From contig CM037587.1 in assembly GCA_021018995.1 (NCBI GenBank), positions 8,453,366 to 8,517,365 on the forward strand: 64,000 nt of DNA, in the 5' to 3' direction. Below, piece after piece: positions 24,125-36,987 of this stretch. The translations under genes and the position numbers were made by a program. This DNA comes from Chloranthus sessilifolius. Taxonomy: Eukaryota; Streptophyta; Magnoliopsida; Chloranthales; Chloranthaceae. Below the pieces are notes generated by a model. It was not told the DNA's origin. It saw only the letters and a list, made by a program, of their open reading frames with translations, and searched no databases. Positions within the stretch are counted from its first letter, which is position 1. Each line of letters begins with the position of its first letter.

Positions 24125-24832
24125 TGTCACGGAGTTACTCTTTGCGACGTAGTCTCTCGTGCAGCAAGTAGCTTTCCCGAATTAGATAAGCTTACTCACA
24201 TTTCAAACCTGCACGGTAATGCATTAGGTTATAAACTATGCGAATTCTCGAATGTAAATACTATAGCGATGCGCAACGACTAGTTTAGGGGCATCCCTAC
24301 TTAAAGTTAGGGTCTGCACCGTGGATGGTGGTTGTGAACCATCAAACACGATGGCTCTAGTGCATGACGCGACTAGAGCGACCCAACACCTATGTGAGGC
24401 CCGGATGCACGAACTCAAGCCCACAGGGCTATCGTACGTATTTTGTAGGAGATCACTTAGGCCAGCGACACGTCATGTGACTATTAGATCACTTCATCAT
24501 ATATAAGGGTAAAATAGTAATTTGGCCCAAATGACGAGAGGACCTCAAACGTATTAGTTTGACATACTTTTCTAATATACCGAAACGCCCCGCCTCGCTC
24601 CCCCACGTGGCCATGTTGTTTCCGTGTTGCGATCGTGTCACGACCCCTTTTGCCGTTATGCCGCGTGCCCTCATGGCCCACGATCGAAGCTCTCGGAGTA
24701 CCTATGGCGAAGCCCTCATAGCTTGGTGACGCACTGACGATGCCCCAACTTCAATCTATAAATGCTGCAACACTAGTGGCACAAGTGGCCCTGCGACTGA
24801 CTCGGATGACCACGCCGCAAACCAACATCACA
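24125..24832 (-). repeat. 5' LTR of the chromovirus
   Basis: It starts TGTGATGTTGG and ends GTAACTCCGTGACA on the minus strand, aligned over its full 708 bp with 18827-19534. A TATA-like ttatatatgat lies in the middle. Confidence 0.9.
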
Positions 24833-25950
24833 CACGGCCCAATAAGACACAAGAGATCACAAACCTAAGCCCCACCAAAACAGAGCATCTCGCCGCGACG
24901 AGATACAGGGTCGCCGCGGCGAGTTGATCAGGTGCTACATGAATCAATGATTCTCGCCGCGATGAGTTTTTTTCGAGGTGATTTAGCCTTGATTTCTCGC
25001 CGCGGCAAACCTGACAAACTCGCCAAACATCTGTTTGTCCTCTGAGCCTCAAATTCTCAAAATTCGTGTATAGTCTTCATTTAAAAGACATAATAAAGTT
25101 ATCTAATGCGAGGTCTTCCAAAATTAGACTTCTATCACATTTAATTCGCATGACACATGATCTGAAACCCCCAAAAATCGAAGGGTTTGATTCCCAAATT
25201 AGTCATGAATCCGACTTATGGGGTTTCGAGGCATGCATTGTTAGAATGCGACCTAATCGGGTCAGCTTTATGCAAAATAAGCCTCCAGACACTAGTGTCA
25301 TCAGGCATGCATGCAGATCGAGGCATCGGACTCCACAATTTTGGCTAAAAAGCCTCTTGTATGTCTGATTCCCAAAATCCACCGCATGAACCTTTAACAC
25401 TTGCGCGAGCTGTAACTAATTCTAGAAATAAACTTACGGAGCAAGGATTTGAGGGTTTACCGCAACGGATTTCTCGCATGCGAAGTCTCCGCGCTCCGTG
25501 TAACTCCCTCTTGTTAAAACGTCTTGGTCTTTGTTTGAATGAGCCCGCGATTCAAGAATAATGGGGCGGTCTCTCTACAGCGAGGGTCGATTCGCGCGGA
25601 TGGAATCGGCGAGATCGGACGGTGAAAAGAGTTCTTTCAAGCTGGAGACGATATGGGTGAAAGAAGAAGCTATGCTTCATTTTCCCTTGTTCAACCCTCA
25701 ATTCCCATGTATAGCTTATGCGTGCACGGGAGCTAAATAAACTGGGGTTGGTTCAAGTGTGGAACCAATATACCCACTTAAGTGTATAGACTTGACTCAA
25801 AGGCCATAGATTGGGGTTTTATAGCTTGTGGGCCAGATGTTCTAATGGTTTCAGCCCATGGGCCAGGTTGGGTTAATGGTTTCCGACCCTCAAGTGCTGA
25901 CAACAAGTTTGGTTAGAGTCCCGTCACCATTGGGTCACACTAGTTGGGTT
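24833..25950 (-). mobile_element. Right part of the Tekay-like LTR interrupted by the chromovirus
   Basis: The sequence resumes beyond the chromovirus with an array of CTCGCCGCGGCGAG words (24880-25020). Further to the right, on the minus strand, lies a leader-like GC-richer segment with a TATA-like region near 25730. The layout (leader, palindrome array, long tail) matches the solo LTR at 5490-8593. The outer end is not certain; it should lie between about 25700 and 25950. Confidence 0.4.
24880..25020. repeat. Array of CTCGCCGCGGCGAG palindromic words
   Basis: Five variants occur in 140 bp: ctcgccgcgacgag, gtcgccgcggcgag, ctcgccgcgatgag, ctcgccgcggcaaa and ctcgccaaa. It is strikingly GC-rich for this neighbourhood. 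Confidence 0.85.
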
Positions 25951-26625
25951 GCTGCCCATTGGCCTAATATATGGGTTCAACTTGTTGTTTCTCACACAAG
26001 GAATCCAACTGATTGTTGGGTCTCGTTCCAAAGAGACCCAGTCCATATATACTAACCATCAAGTTGTAGTTATCAGGTGTACTTAGACTCGAAAAAATCT
26101 GTAGGATGCTACAAAACCCATATGTAGTGCATGTGCAGACTTGCACTCATAGATGATCCACTATTGGCCTAGCACGCTGGGAGGGGACCTGCACAAAGTG
26201 TGGGAGTAGGTGTGTAGATTAGAATTCACAACCTGTGCTTCCACAAGGGAAGATGATACCAATTGAGTTATTGCTCAACCAATGCACAGATATTGTCATG
26301 CCCAAAACGAGTGTTGGGTGCTCACATACATCAATGAATTAATTAACACTTATTTTGTTAATTAATTGATCTATTATGTCTCTATATTTCATTCTGAACA
26401 GACAAATAAAATGCAACTCAAGCTCAAGCAAAATGCATACGATTGGAGCCTATAAGATTAAGACAATACGATTTAAAGCAGTAAACCGTAAGCAAGATGC
26501 GGTAAACGGTAAGCAAGATGCATGGTTCACCTGATTTGAATACTCTTGAATTGGATGGAAGGTTGTGTGGCATTACTGACATGAAAAACATTTATATTGT
26601 AGTTTTAAACAATTAATTATTTTTA

Positions 26626-26967
26626 TGTTGGCGTTATTTACACCCGTTTTTCTTGTGAAGAGCACACTCTTAAGTCACAGGAAAAAATGTTGACTACCTT
26701 GAATCAGATGATGGAGATCACTTTTCGTCCCAATCTTTTCACAAAATAGATATTGAGATCATGACACACCAGGTAGACGGTCACTTTGGGGATGTGTGTC
26801 ACGTGGAATAAATATCCAACCGTTGGATAGGTGCGACATGATCTCAAGATCTATTATGCAGAGTATATGGACGAAAAATGATCTCCATCGTCTAATTCAA
26901 GGTAGTCAACAATTTTATCATGTGAAAGAGCGTGTATTCTAGAAAGACGGATTTGAATAGCGCTTCC
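26626..26967. mobile_element. MULE-type MITE, second end type, with 9-bp TSD
   Basis: The flanks are identical nonamers, ttattttta (26617-26625 and 26968-26976). The ends read TGTTGGCGTTATTTACACCCG and, inverted, GGAAGCGCTATTCAAATCCG. The core (gatggagatcactttt, atattgagatcatgac, gacatgatctcaagat) matches the GGGTACCTCT family, but the outer ends are different. Confidence 0.75.
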
Positions 26968-27032
26968 TTATTTTTATTTATTATTGATACTATTATATGT
27001 TAATAAGGTTTCATTTTTATCTTGAATAGATG

Positions 27033-27473
27033 GGTACCTTTGTTTGCGCCCACTCATTCTCTGAAAACGCCCACGTCCCAGACTCTTTGAAAACCATTGA
27101 TTGCGTTAGATCAGATGATGGCAGTCATGTTTTACCCTGATATTTTTTACAAAATACATCTTGAGATCATGACTCATCTATTAGACGGTCATTGTTTGAC
27201 TTCATGTGTCACATATCCAGAAATAATAGCTCTAAATTCACGTTTGAGCATGATGTGTGCTATATGATTCAAGGGCTATTTGTTTTGGGATTTATGATCT
27301 ATAGAGTAAAAAAAAAATTGTCTGATAGGTGACTCATGATTTCAAGATTTATTGTGTGAAATATCGAGATGAAATATGATCTCCATCATCTGATCCAAAG
27401 CAATCAATGGCTTTGAAGGGATCTAAGACATAGGCGCTTTCAAAGAATGCATGGGCACAAATAGAGGTATCCC
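27033..27473. mobile_element. MULE-type MITE, GGGTACCT end type
   Basis: It starts GGGTACCTTTGTTTGCGCCC and ends gggcacaaatagaggtatccc. It has the same arms as 30811-31246. No matching TSD was found. A counterpart lies at 28935-29352 in the duplicated segment. Confidence 0.7.
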
Positions 27474-27680
27474 AACCAAAATGAAGTCTTTATTGTTTGG
27501 GATTTTGATAATCACGTTCTGTTGCGCATAAATGAAGGACGCATAATTTGAGATTTTGCTACAATAAGCATAAGTTTTGCTAACTTGCACCTAACTTTTA
27601 TTGTCCTATGTGATAGAACGAAAGAACATCCTTTCAATAGAAAATAATCAAATGAGTACCAAGTTTTGAATTTTTCTCTC

Positions 27681-27945
27681 TCTTATATATATACTAGTAG
27701 ACCCCGCACGTGAGAGTCGTTTATTTGGAGAATAAATTGCTATAATGTAAGTCTTACAAACATTTTTTGCGTTTCGTTTTAAATTAGGTGAATTCCTATT
27801 TAAACTTCTATGTATTTTATTTATTAAAGTACCCTTTTAGCATAGGGGCATTAGTTCACGCACCTGATAGCAACTCATAGAAAAAAGAGTTGCAATTGTG
27901 TTTTATTGAATTTTTATTTTTATTTTTTTAGGATGCCATACCTCG
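27681..27945 (+). repeat. Dispersed 260-bp repeat, copy 2
   Basis: It matches 17036-17300 phrase by phrase, from tatatactagtagaccc to caactcatagaaaaaagagttgcaattg, and separates the two copies of the duplicated segment. Confidence 0.6.
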
Positions 27946-28520
27946 TAGACAACCCAAATGTAGTGCCTGTGCAAACTTGCACTCATAGAGGATCTACTAT
28001 TGGCCTAACACCCTGGAAGGAGACCGTACAAAGGGTGGGAGCAAGCATGAGGATTATAATCTATGACCTGTGCTTCCTCAAGGGAAGATGATACCAGTTG
28101 AGCTATTGCTCAACCAATGCACGGATATTGTTGAGCACCAAATAAGTATTGAGTGCTCACATGCATCAATGGATTAATTAACACTTATTATATTAAAAAA
28201 AATCTCTTTTGTTAGATATCATTCTTCTCAATAGATCTATTATGTTTATTTAGACACAAATGATCAAAATAAATCTATTATGTCTCTATATTCCATTTTG
28301 AACAGACAAAAAAAATGCAACTCAAGCTCAAACAAAATACGTACGATTGGAGCCTATAAAATGAAGACAAAACAATTTAAAGTGTTAAACCATAAGCAAG
28401 GTGCATATGCTTGAAGTTGGTTCACTTGGTTTGAATACTCTTCAATTAAATGGAAGGTTGTGTGACATTACTGACATAAAAGACATCTATACTGTAGTTT
28501 TGAACAATTAATTATTTTTA

Positions 28521-28869
28521 GGGTGTTATTATTTACACCCGTTTTTCTTATAAAGAGCGCACACTCTTTCACATAAAAAACACATTGACTACCTTGAATC
28601 AGACGATGAAGATCATTTTTCGTTCCAATCTTCTACAAAATAGATCTTGAGATCATGACATATCTGTCAGATGCTCACATTTGGGAATGTGTGCCACGTG
28701 AAATAAATATCTAACCGTATGATAGGTGCGACATGATAAGAAGATCTATATATTATGCGGAATATTGAGATGAATAACAATCTCGATCTTCAGATTGAAG
28801 GCAATCAACAATTTTTTCGTGTGAAAAATGCATATATATTCTCAAAAGATGGGTGTGAAAAGCCCTCCC
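28521..28869. mobile_element. MULE-type MITE, second end type, duplicated copy
   Basis: It is flanked by ttattttta and ttatttgta (8 of 9). The ends are GGGTGTTATTATTTACACCC and, inverted, GGGAGGGCTTTTCACACCC. It is the counterpart of 26626-26967. Confidence 0.7.
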
Positions 28870-28934
28870 TTATTTGTATTTTTATTATTGATATTATTAT
28901 ATGTTAATATGATTCAATTTTTTCATAAATTGAT

Positions 28935-29352
28935 GGGTACCTCTGTTTGCGCCCACTGATTCTTTGAAAATGCCCATGACTTAAACCCTTGGAAAACCAT
29001 TGTTTACGTCGGATCATGTTTCACCCCGATATTTCACGAAATATATCTTGGAATTATGACTAATCTATCAGACGGCATTGTTTGATTATATGTGTCATAG
29101 ATCCCAAGCAATGACCCTAAATTCACGTTTGAGTATAATGTGTGCCATATGATTCATGAGCCATTTGTTTTGGGATTTGTGACATATAAGGTAAAAAAAT
29201 GACCGTCTGATAGGTGAGCTATGATCTCAATCTATTGTGTGAAATATTGGGTTGAAACACAATCCCCATCTTTCGATCCAAAGCAATTAATGGTTTTGAT
29301 GGGGTCTAGAATGTGGGCGCTTTCAAGAATACGTGGGCAAAAAGAGTTCCCC
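28935..29352. mobile_element. MULE-type MITE, GGGTACCT end type, duplicated copy
   Basis: It starts GGGTACCTCTGTTTGCGCCC and ends in gggcaaaaagagttcccc. It is the counterpart of 27033-27473. It has lost about 25 bp in the left arm. Confidence 0.65.
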
Positions 29353-29639
29353 TAACCAAATTGAAGTCTCTTGGGATTTTGATAATTATGTTCCATTCTG
29401 CATAGTTTGAGATTTTATTATAACAAGTATAAGTGTTGCTAACTTATTTGCACCTAATCTTTATTATCTTATGTGATAGAATTGAAAAATATTTTTCAAT
29501 AGAGAGGAATCAAATGACTACCAAATTTTGAATTCCTTTCTTTTATATGTAATTGGAATATATGGGTGTGAATAAAGCTACCCATCCTTTTATTGTTTGT
29601 GTGTGGAAAGAAACAAATTGTGCGCGCGTAGTAGCCGTC

Positions 29640-29812
29640 TTTTTCTATTCAAACACGGCCCAACACCCCCCCCCTGGTACTCCCACGTATTACAAATTCG
29701 TCACCTTCCTCTCTAAAACCCTAAACCCTCTGTCACTCTCTCTTTTTCTCTCTACAGAAACTAGAAACTTTCTCTCTCTCCCTCTCTCTCTCTCTATCAG
29801 AAACTAGAAACC
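29640..29812 (+). promoter_or_regulatory. Proximal promoter and 5' UTR: site II element, telo-box, CT leader
   Basis: GGCCCA (site II, bound by TCP factors) lies at 29657-29662 and AAACCCTAA (telo-box) at 29716-29724, about 155 and 90 bp before the start codon. No clear TATA box is seen. A CT-rich leader follows. The 14-base phrase cagaaactagaaac occurs twice (29755-29768, 29798-29811), the second ending two bases before the ATG. Site II plus telo-box is the known signature of plant ribosomal-protein and ribosome-biogenesis promoters. Confidence 0.75.
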
Positions 29813-29869
29813 ATGGTTCGTCCTAAGCTGTCATCTTCCAAGAAGCAGAAGCGCGGCCCTGACTTCAAG
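29813..29869 (+). CDS. IPI1: IPI1-like exon 1
   Basis: Codons 1-19, ending ...GPDFK at a gtaaac donor. The ATG context is accATGG. Intron 1 is 107 bp, with a ttgttcttccag acceptor. Confidence 0.9.
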
Positions 29870-32800
29870 GTAAACTCTCCCAGCTTCCTCATTTTCCTCT
29901 CTCCTATTTCCGTATTCGATTAGAATCTTGAATTTCTATTTCTCAATCTCACTTTCTAATTGAATTGTTCTTCCAGAAAATAAAGCGAAAAATCGGTCGC
30001 AAATTGCCGCCTCCGAAGAACACCACCAACACACAAATCAAATCCAAAGGTAAAAACCTTTCTTTCCCAATAAAATCGAGATTTTTTATATGTTTTTCTT
30101 TTAATTGTATGTTTTAAGCCTGCGTTTTTTATTTTTTGTTTGGATGTTCATCAAAGTCACGATTTTTAATGAATTTTGAAAAAGTTCACTTTTTTTATTT
30201 TAGAGTTTGAAGAAGACCCTACTTTTTGGATGCATGACCAATATCGTAATGTTGAAAAGGAAAAAATGCATTTTTTGAAATTGAAACTTAAAAAATGCAG
30301 CCTTAAAGAGCTAGTGGAGCTGCGATCATAAAGTTTTGATTTGTTCGAAACGAGATTTTGAATTTCAAAGATCGTGAATATTGGGACTTCGGAGGATGTC
30401 CAAACTCCAATCACAGCCTTAAAGAACTCAAAAAGTTGCATTTTCTTCATTTTTACTTGACATTTTTAAAAAATGAATTTTTTCCCCTAAGTCCCCAAAA
30501 TCGCGAGTTCACGATTTGTATGCCGTATATATTTTTATTGTTTATAATAAATTTTCGTAAAGAAAGATTTGGGCATGGAGTTATGCTTATGTCTATGGGC
30601 AGCAATCATTCTGCCTGAGCAGAGCATGGTATCTGAGAGAGACGGTTTAGCTGTGAGCAAAAAGGGGTTGACGTTGAAAGAGCTTCTTCAGCAGACATCC
30701 CATCACAATGCCAATATTCGCCGAGGTATTTTTTCTAGTTGCAGCTTCAATTGGCCTATGTAGACTATTACTAAGTGCACATATAATGCATCGCTATGTC
30801 AATATATTTTGGGTACCTCTGTTCGTGCCTACAAGATTACTGAAAGTGCCTACATCTGAAACTCCTTAAAACCCATTGACTGCTTGGAATAAGACGATGG
30901 AGATCGTTTTTCACTCCAATCTTCCACACAATGGATCTTGAGACCATGAGCGTACCAACAGACCGCCAGTTTTTGATTCCATGTGGCATGGATCTCCAAA
31001 AAGTGGCCTGGAATCACATGGCACACATCAACCTCAAACGTGATTTTAGGGCCATTTGTAGTGATCAATACCATGTGGAATCAATCACTTACCTTTTGAT
31101 GGTAAGATCATGGTCTCAAGATCCATTGTGTGGAAGATTGGGGTGAAAAACGATCTCCATTGTATGATTCTAAGCAATCAATGGATTTCAACGGGTTTCG
31201 GATGTACGCGCTTTCAGTAATCCAATAGGCGTGAACAGAGGTACCCATATATTTTAGTGCAAGAATTTCGGGTAATGTTGGCACCTATAGAATGATGCTA
31301 GTTTAGGGCTATTTCTATAGAATGATCTAATAAAAGGAAACAAAAGTTTGGCCGCTTTAGTAATTATGTAAGAAAAACAAAACATTTTTTTTCTGAGTAG
31401 CTAGTTTCTCATTTTGGAATGTTGGGGTCTAGTATGCAGATTATGGTTTTATTTTTATTCTTAAACAGGAAGGTGATGGGAATTATAACAATACTTTGGG
31501 ACCAAACCAATTATTCCTAATTTTTTTATTCTGGAAGTAAATTCAACGGAAATAGCAAAATGCACTTGATGCTTGGGAGGCAAAAAGAAAAGAGATTACA
31601 ATTTTATAGAAAGAATTATCATAGAAAGCGTTTTTTTTTTTCAAATACTATGTTTTATGAAATTACAAAATAATTTAAGTCTTAAAACAGAAAAACCATT
31701 AGAAAAAATCAATGTAGTCAAATGGCATATGCGACCCTATGCGATGGCATAGGCCCATCGCATATGCAGGTCGCATATGCCATTATGCCATGGCATAAAA
31801 AAAATTAAAAAAAAAATAAAAAAAAATCCCCAAAAATTCCCAAAGTTCTTCATATTGAAAAGTAATATGTTTGTGTTAATTTTGTGCTCTATTAATTTTG
31901 TAGTGTCTAGAATTAGAAATAAAAGTATATAATATAAGTACATAACCCATCAATTAGAAGGGAAATATAAAAAATAAGTCCAACTAGTACAAAAGTAAAG
32001 TGAAACATACAAAAGAGAAGGAAGAGAAACCCCCTATTAATAGGGCTTGGGGAAGCCTAAAAGCCGAAAAAAAATAAAAAAAATATCAATGTTGGAGAAG
32101 TATGCCATGGCATACACTGTATGCGATGGCATACTTCCTGGATGACATATGTGATCCAGCCCTTTATGATGGCATATGCGATCACATAATGGCATATGCG
32201 ATCGCATATGACAACAATGGAAAAAATAGAAGCCCCAAAGTAATTACAATTGCTTGAGAGTACCTGAACTTTTTTGGTCAATGGATATGGGTCTCAGTAG
32301 TAAAAAAGCCCCAGTAGTTGTCAACGTCTCTCTCCCTGTCTCTTTTTCCATTTATCACTATTAAGACTGTTTCGTGATCATGCCTTTTTTAGTGATACTA
32401 TACTTTTAGGATTTAGTAGTCCATCAAAGGCCCATATAAGAATATTTATAATGCCTTAATGAATTTAAGATCAGTTAGCTGCCCCTTAAACCTAATTTTA
32501 AATACAGTCATTGCTGTTGGAAATTTGAGTTTCCAGAACAGGAAAGTCAAAGGGGTTGAGGAGTTGATCCTGCACGAGCTAAAGAATCTGCAATCTGATT
32601 TGCTTCCCTTCGAATATTTCTAAATGAAATTTTATGCCCCTCCATAATATCGAATGAGGGTAAGAGGAGCTAAGGACCACTGAACTTCTGCAAAACCCAT
32701 CATTCACATTGGTTCAGTTCTCTTCACTTCTAAATGAAACAATCAATATGCTTATTATAAAAAATACGTAAGCCTTCCAAAACTGCCGTGCCCATCTAGA

Positions 32801-35800
32801 TTGGCCAATTCACCCTCCACTTCTAATCATAGTCACAAAAGTCTCCGATGTTTTCAAAAAATGGGAGAAAGTCGGCGACTTGCAGCCATCCCGACTTTAT
32901 CGCTGATTAATCCGCCAACTTGCGACTCAGACGATTAATTGGTGATGCTTGCAATGACACCCGATTTTTTTTTCTCTGTCTCTTTTTTTTTTTTTTTTCC
33001 GTCACTTATACTTAAGGGGAAAAAACCCCTTTAGGTTTTGTATTATTTATGATTTCATTTTATCATAAGAAACCTTTAGGTTTTGCCTATTTTGTATGTT
33101 GTTCTTAAAATCATTATTTTTAATTGAAATATATTATGATATATTTTTATAATTTTTATTATTTTTGTTAATTTCACCCATTTTTTCCGAGTTTAACCGA
33201 TTTTTACTGATATTTCCCGACTTAGACCCCTGTGGATTTATTGCCGACTCCCAACTTTGTGACTATGCTTCTAATTGTCAACCAAGATGATTGTTTGTTC
33301 ATCTTAGTTGCTTTCACTCCCAATGAGCCTTTATGTGTTTTATAGGTTCATTGTTTATTCTTTCTCATGTTTGTTTTTTTCATCTTGAAAACTAGCTACT
33401 ATTTTTTATCTATTGACTGTATGAATGCCCAGAATTTCCAGCTTTGTGTCTTTAGAAACAAATATAATGATCATGCTTATAATATCACTTTTGTGGATAG
33501 ATTCGTAACTTCTTATCAGTTGCCAAAACAAGATTCCTAATTTTACTTGTTTCTCGTTGGTGAAGATGCATTAATTGGTATTAGGGATTTGGCCCTTAAA
33601 TATCCGGAGGAGCTCAGATCACACAAGCTCGCCATAATAGAGAAGCTGCGTGAACGCATCAGTGACAATAATAAAGTGGTTCGTGAAACGCTATATCAAC
33701 TTCTAAAGTCAGTAATTTTCCCTGGCTTTAAAGAGGTACCTCAAGCTTTTTTCTTCATTAGATATCAGTATGGAAGCTTGTGAGATAACTGTTTCGTAAC
33801 TGTAGACATTTTTTTCTTCTTCTTGAGGGCATGTTGGTTTAATCCATGGCTCAAGAAATTGGTCATAGAACTTGGAAATTAGTCAATCTCGTTGTTAAAT
33901 CTTGGAGCTGATTCCTGAGGTATTACTTAGTTCTTAAAAAACTAGGCTATTCAACGGAAAATTTCTCAAGAAATTTGGCCTAAATCAGAATCTGATGTCT
34001 GATTTCCGAATGGGTACCCATCTTCTAAACCATGGTCTAATTCTCAAATTTCAATTTACTACCTTGAACTAGTAACTTATAAAAGAAACTTCTAGAACTA
34101 TTTCTAAATCAATTGCTCTGTTGGTTAGTGTCGATTCTTGATTATATGTTGGTTATCACCTTATCTCATGTGTACCGTTTGAGGACTTAATTAAATACTT
34201 AACTTATTCTTCCATGGGTATCCATATCTTACGATAGACGATACAATACGCGATACGATACTATAGAAAATGATATGAAAGATACATACAAAAAGAAGAA
34301 AAAATATGATAATTTAACTGATGGCAAAGATGATAGTATTGACATTGGGGATGAGATGAAGAATGAAGACTTGAGTTATGTTTTTATAATTTTTGGAGAT
34401 TGCAAACTTCTAATGTCAAGAAAGGGATTTTGTTTAGTTGAAGTTGGAATTTGAATGGCACATATCATATCATATAAATATACAATATACACTTACATCA
34501 TACTTGTACTTGTGCAACTATAGGGTTCCTTTTTAAATTGAAAAAAATGAAAAAGTTTGTGATTTTACGGGACTAGTGATATTTTCTCCCCTTTATAAAT
34601 AAATCCAATGAAATGGTTTATTTATTTGATTTATTCAACTTCTAGAGTGACATTTGATGGAATGAGTGTCTTTGACACTATATTTCAGAAATGATCATAG
34701 ATTGTTATACATATCATTTTCTTATTTTTATTGTTTTTGTATATATTTATATATTTACAAAAATCTAAGTGTAATCTCAAACAAGTTAGATTGTAATTTG
34801 CAGCTAAAACAAATACTTCCATGACAATGGACTGATAAACAAGCTATTAAATGCTGATCACCGTTCATGAATGATAACAAACTCACATTGCCTTGCAATT
34901 TAGGGGTGCATCCAAATGGTGCCTAATATAAGGAGATAAAGTAAAAGAGAGATCGGGAACTGAGATAAATTGAGGAACTTATAGCAAGAGTCCCATGCAA
35001 AGATAAAAAGGTATAAAAAAAGCAGTTTATGCATATTAAATGTGATTCCTAAATAGCATGTAAATCAAGATATCGGGATTGGAGTAGTAATCTCAACACA
35101 AAAATGGTATGTATTGCTAATATAAATACCTATTGAACAGTATTAAGTACAAATTCATTCTTTGGATAAACAATATGAATATGATTAAGAAAAGGACACG
35201 ATTCTCCTGACCGTCATTTAAACACCAAAATGGTGTTTAAATGATCTTAAACCATCATTGGTATAACATTTGGGTGATCTGTACTGTCAAAGTGATAGGT
35301 TATACATTGAAGTGCAACATGCTCAAAAATGGTGTTTTAGGGAGATTTAAATCATCCAATCTGTACAACTATAATATCAACCATTGTTTTTCGTTTTAAT
35401 GGCTGATATTAAAATTCATCAATTTGATGCTTCACATCCATTTATGGGCATGCTTCTTTGGGCTGAGATGTGTTCCAATAATGGATTGCCACTTGGACAA
35501 TTTAGATCACCATTTATCATAGATGTGCGCCACATGGCATAATGATAAATCACACTTCAATGGTACAAGATAGAAAGTAGAGTTTTAATGGTGTAAGATC
35601 ATTTTTAAACACCATTTTGGTGCTTAAATGTGGGTCATGAGTCATTATCCCTTAAGAAAAATAGGAAAATCATAAAATTTGAATTTTAGACATACGATGT
35701 GATAAACACATGTACATATTATTTGGGTGAGACACATGGTATTCATATTACCTGCCAAAAATCCATCGAATGATGATGTAAATCAGAAATAATCTTATAT

Positions 35801-36944
35801 ACATTACCATAAAGTACCCATTAGAATTCCGAAGAAGAAGGGTAGAAAGAAATTGGAAGCAGGGCTGGCCCTGACATTTTGGGGGATCAAGGCGAGTTCC
35901 TAAAATGGGGCCTCTGTTTCATATTTTTTATAACATATAAAAAATTTGCCACAATTTTTTTTTGACAAATAAAATAATACTCATATTATGCTATAATTAA
36001 TTTGAAAATGTAACTAAGAATTTAATACTAGTTAAAAGCACAGATCTCAATAACCCATTTTGTTTTTCTATCCGTTCCGTCTTGTTAATTGTCAATTGGT
36101 TTCTCTTGCATTATTTTATTTTATTTTATTTTGATGGGTGAGTTGGGTTTGAACATGCTATTATTATATAACATCTCAACTTCTATGTTTCTACCATTAA
36201 CATCTCAACTTGTGTGTTTATATGGGATCATAGGATAAAAGTAAGTTTCTCAGATAGTATAAAAGCTATAAGACCTTAACTATTAAAATCAAATAAAATA
36301 TTATGAGCTTTTAAACGAATGGAGCTTATAAAGGCACAACTCTTGTATTTTGATTTCAACAAGTTTGAAATAACAAATAACAAGTGAAAAGAGATTGATC
36401 TTCTCCAAAAGATTACTAGCTTATCCTTTTATAATACCTCTACTTTGCTAGCTTTGACTCTTATTTCTTCTTAGATCTGATATAATGATAATAAAAAAAT
36501 AAAAGTTTTAGGCACAATCTATTCTCTTATTTGTTTAAAGAAGGAATTTGGATACCCATTTCTGATTTTTCTTGGTAGAACAGGTTATCTCATGCCTATT
36601 ATCGTTTGCTTGCCTTTTTTTTGGTATGTTTTGATTAGCTGATTATACTTATGTTCCATTGAATTGAACTGGGTTGTAGTTTATTTGATCGAATTGAAAT
36701 GGAGCCGAAGGCGATTATGGTAGTTGGAGAATGGGGTTTCAGGTTTATTTGTTTCTCTCTCTGCGCTCTTGCCTCTTCTTGATATTTTAGCTCAAGAGCC
36801 TATAGATGCAACGATTATAATAAGGATGGTCGATAGTGTAGCCTTGACCGATGATAATTTTGTGTGTGCTACTCTTGATTGGTGGCCTCCTGAAAAGTTC
36901 AACTATAATCAATGCCCATGGGGACAAGCATCTATTCTAAATCT

Positions 36945-36987
<43 letters not shown>

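Larger units (their letters stand above)
18827..24832 (-). mobile_element. Decayed Ty3/gypsy chromovirus, complete with both LTRs
   Basis: This is a 6.0-kb element on the minus strand: 5' LTR (24125-24832), primer site, gag, protease, reverse transcriptase, integrase, chromodomain remnant, polypurine tract and 3' LTR (18827-19534). Both LTRs are 708 bp and start TG / end CA. By eye they differ at roughly one base in seven to eight, so the insertion is old. The flanking pentamers acatg and cacgg do not match well. The coding part has in-frame stops and frameshifts, so it cannot be autonomous. It lies inside an older LTR. Confidence 0.9.
26105..27690 (+). repeat. Duplicated segment, left copy
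   Basis: It shares a long ordered set of phrases with 27945-29545: ttgcactcatag, aagggaagatgatacca, ttgagttattgctcaaccaatgcac, cgattggagcctataa, ggatggaaggttgtgtg, both MULE-type MITEs inside, and tgaagtct...ttgggattttgataat. The spacing between copies is 1.84-1.91 kb. The MITEs were therefore present before the duplication. Confidence 0.75.
27945..29545 (+). repeat. Duplicated segment, right copy
   Basis: This is a direct copy of 26105-27690 (see there), with an extra ~70 bp near 28190-28280. It ends about 270 bp before the start codon of the IPI1-like gene. Confidence 0.75.

Noticed and set aside
36724..36945. A functional heparanase-like gene in intron 4
   Set aside because: Only the N-terminal 74 codons exist, with no catalytic region and no following exons; it lies inside a transposon.
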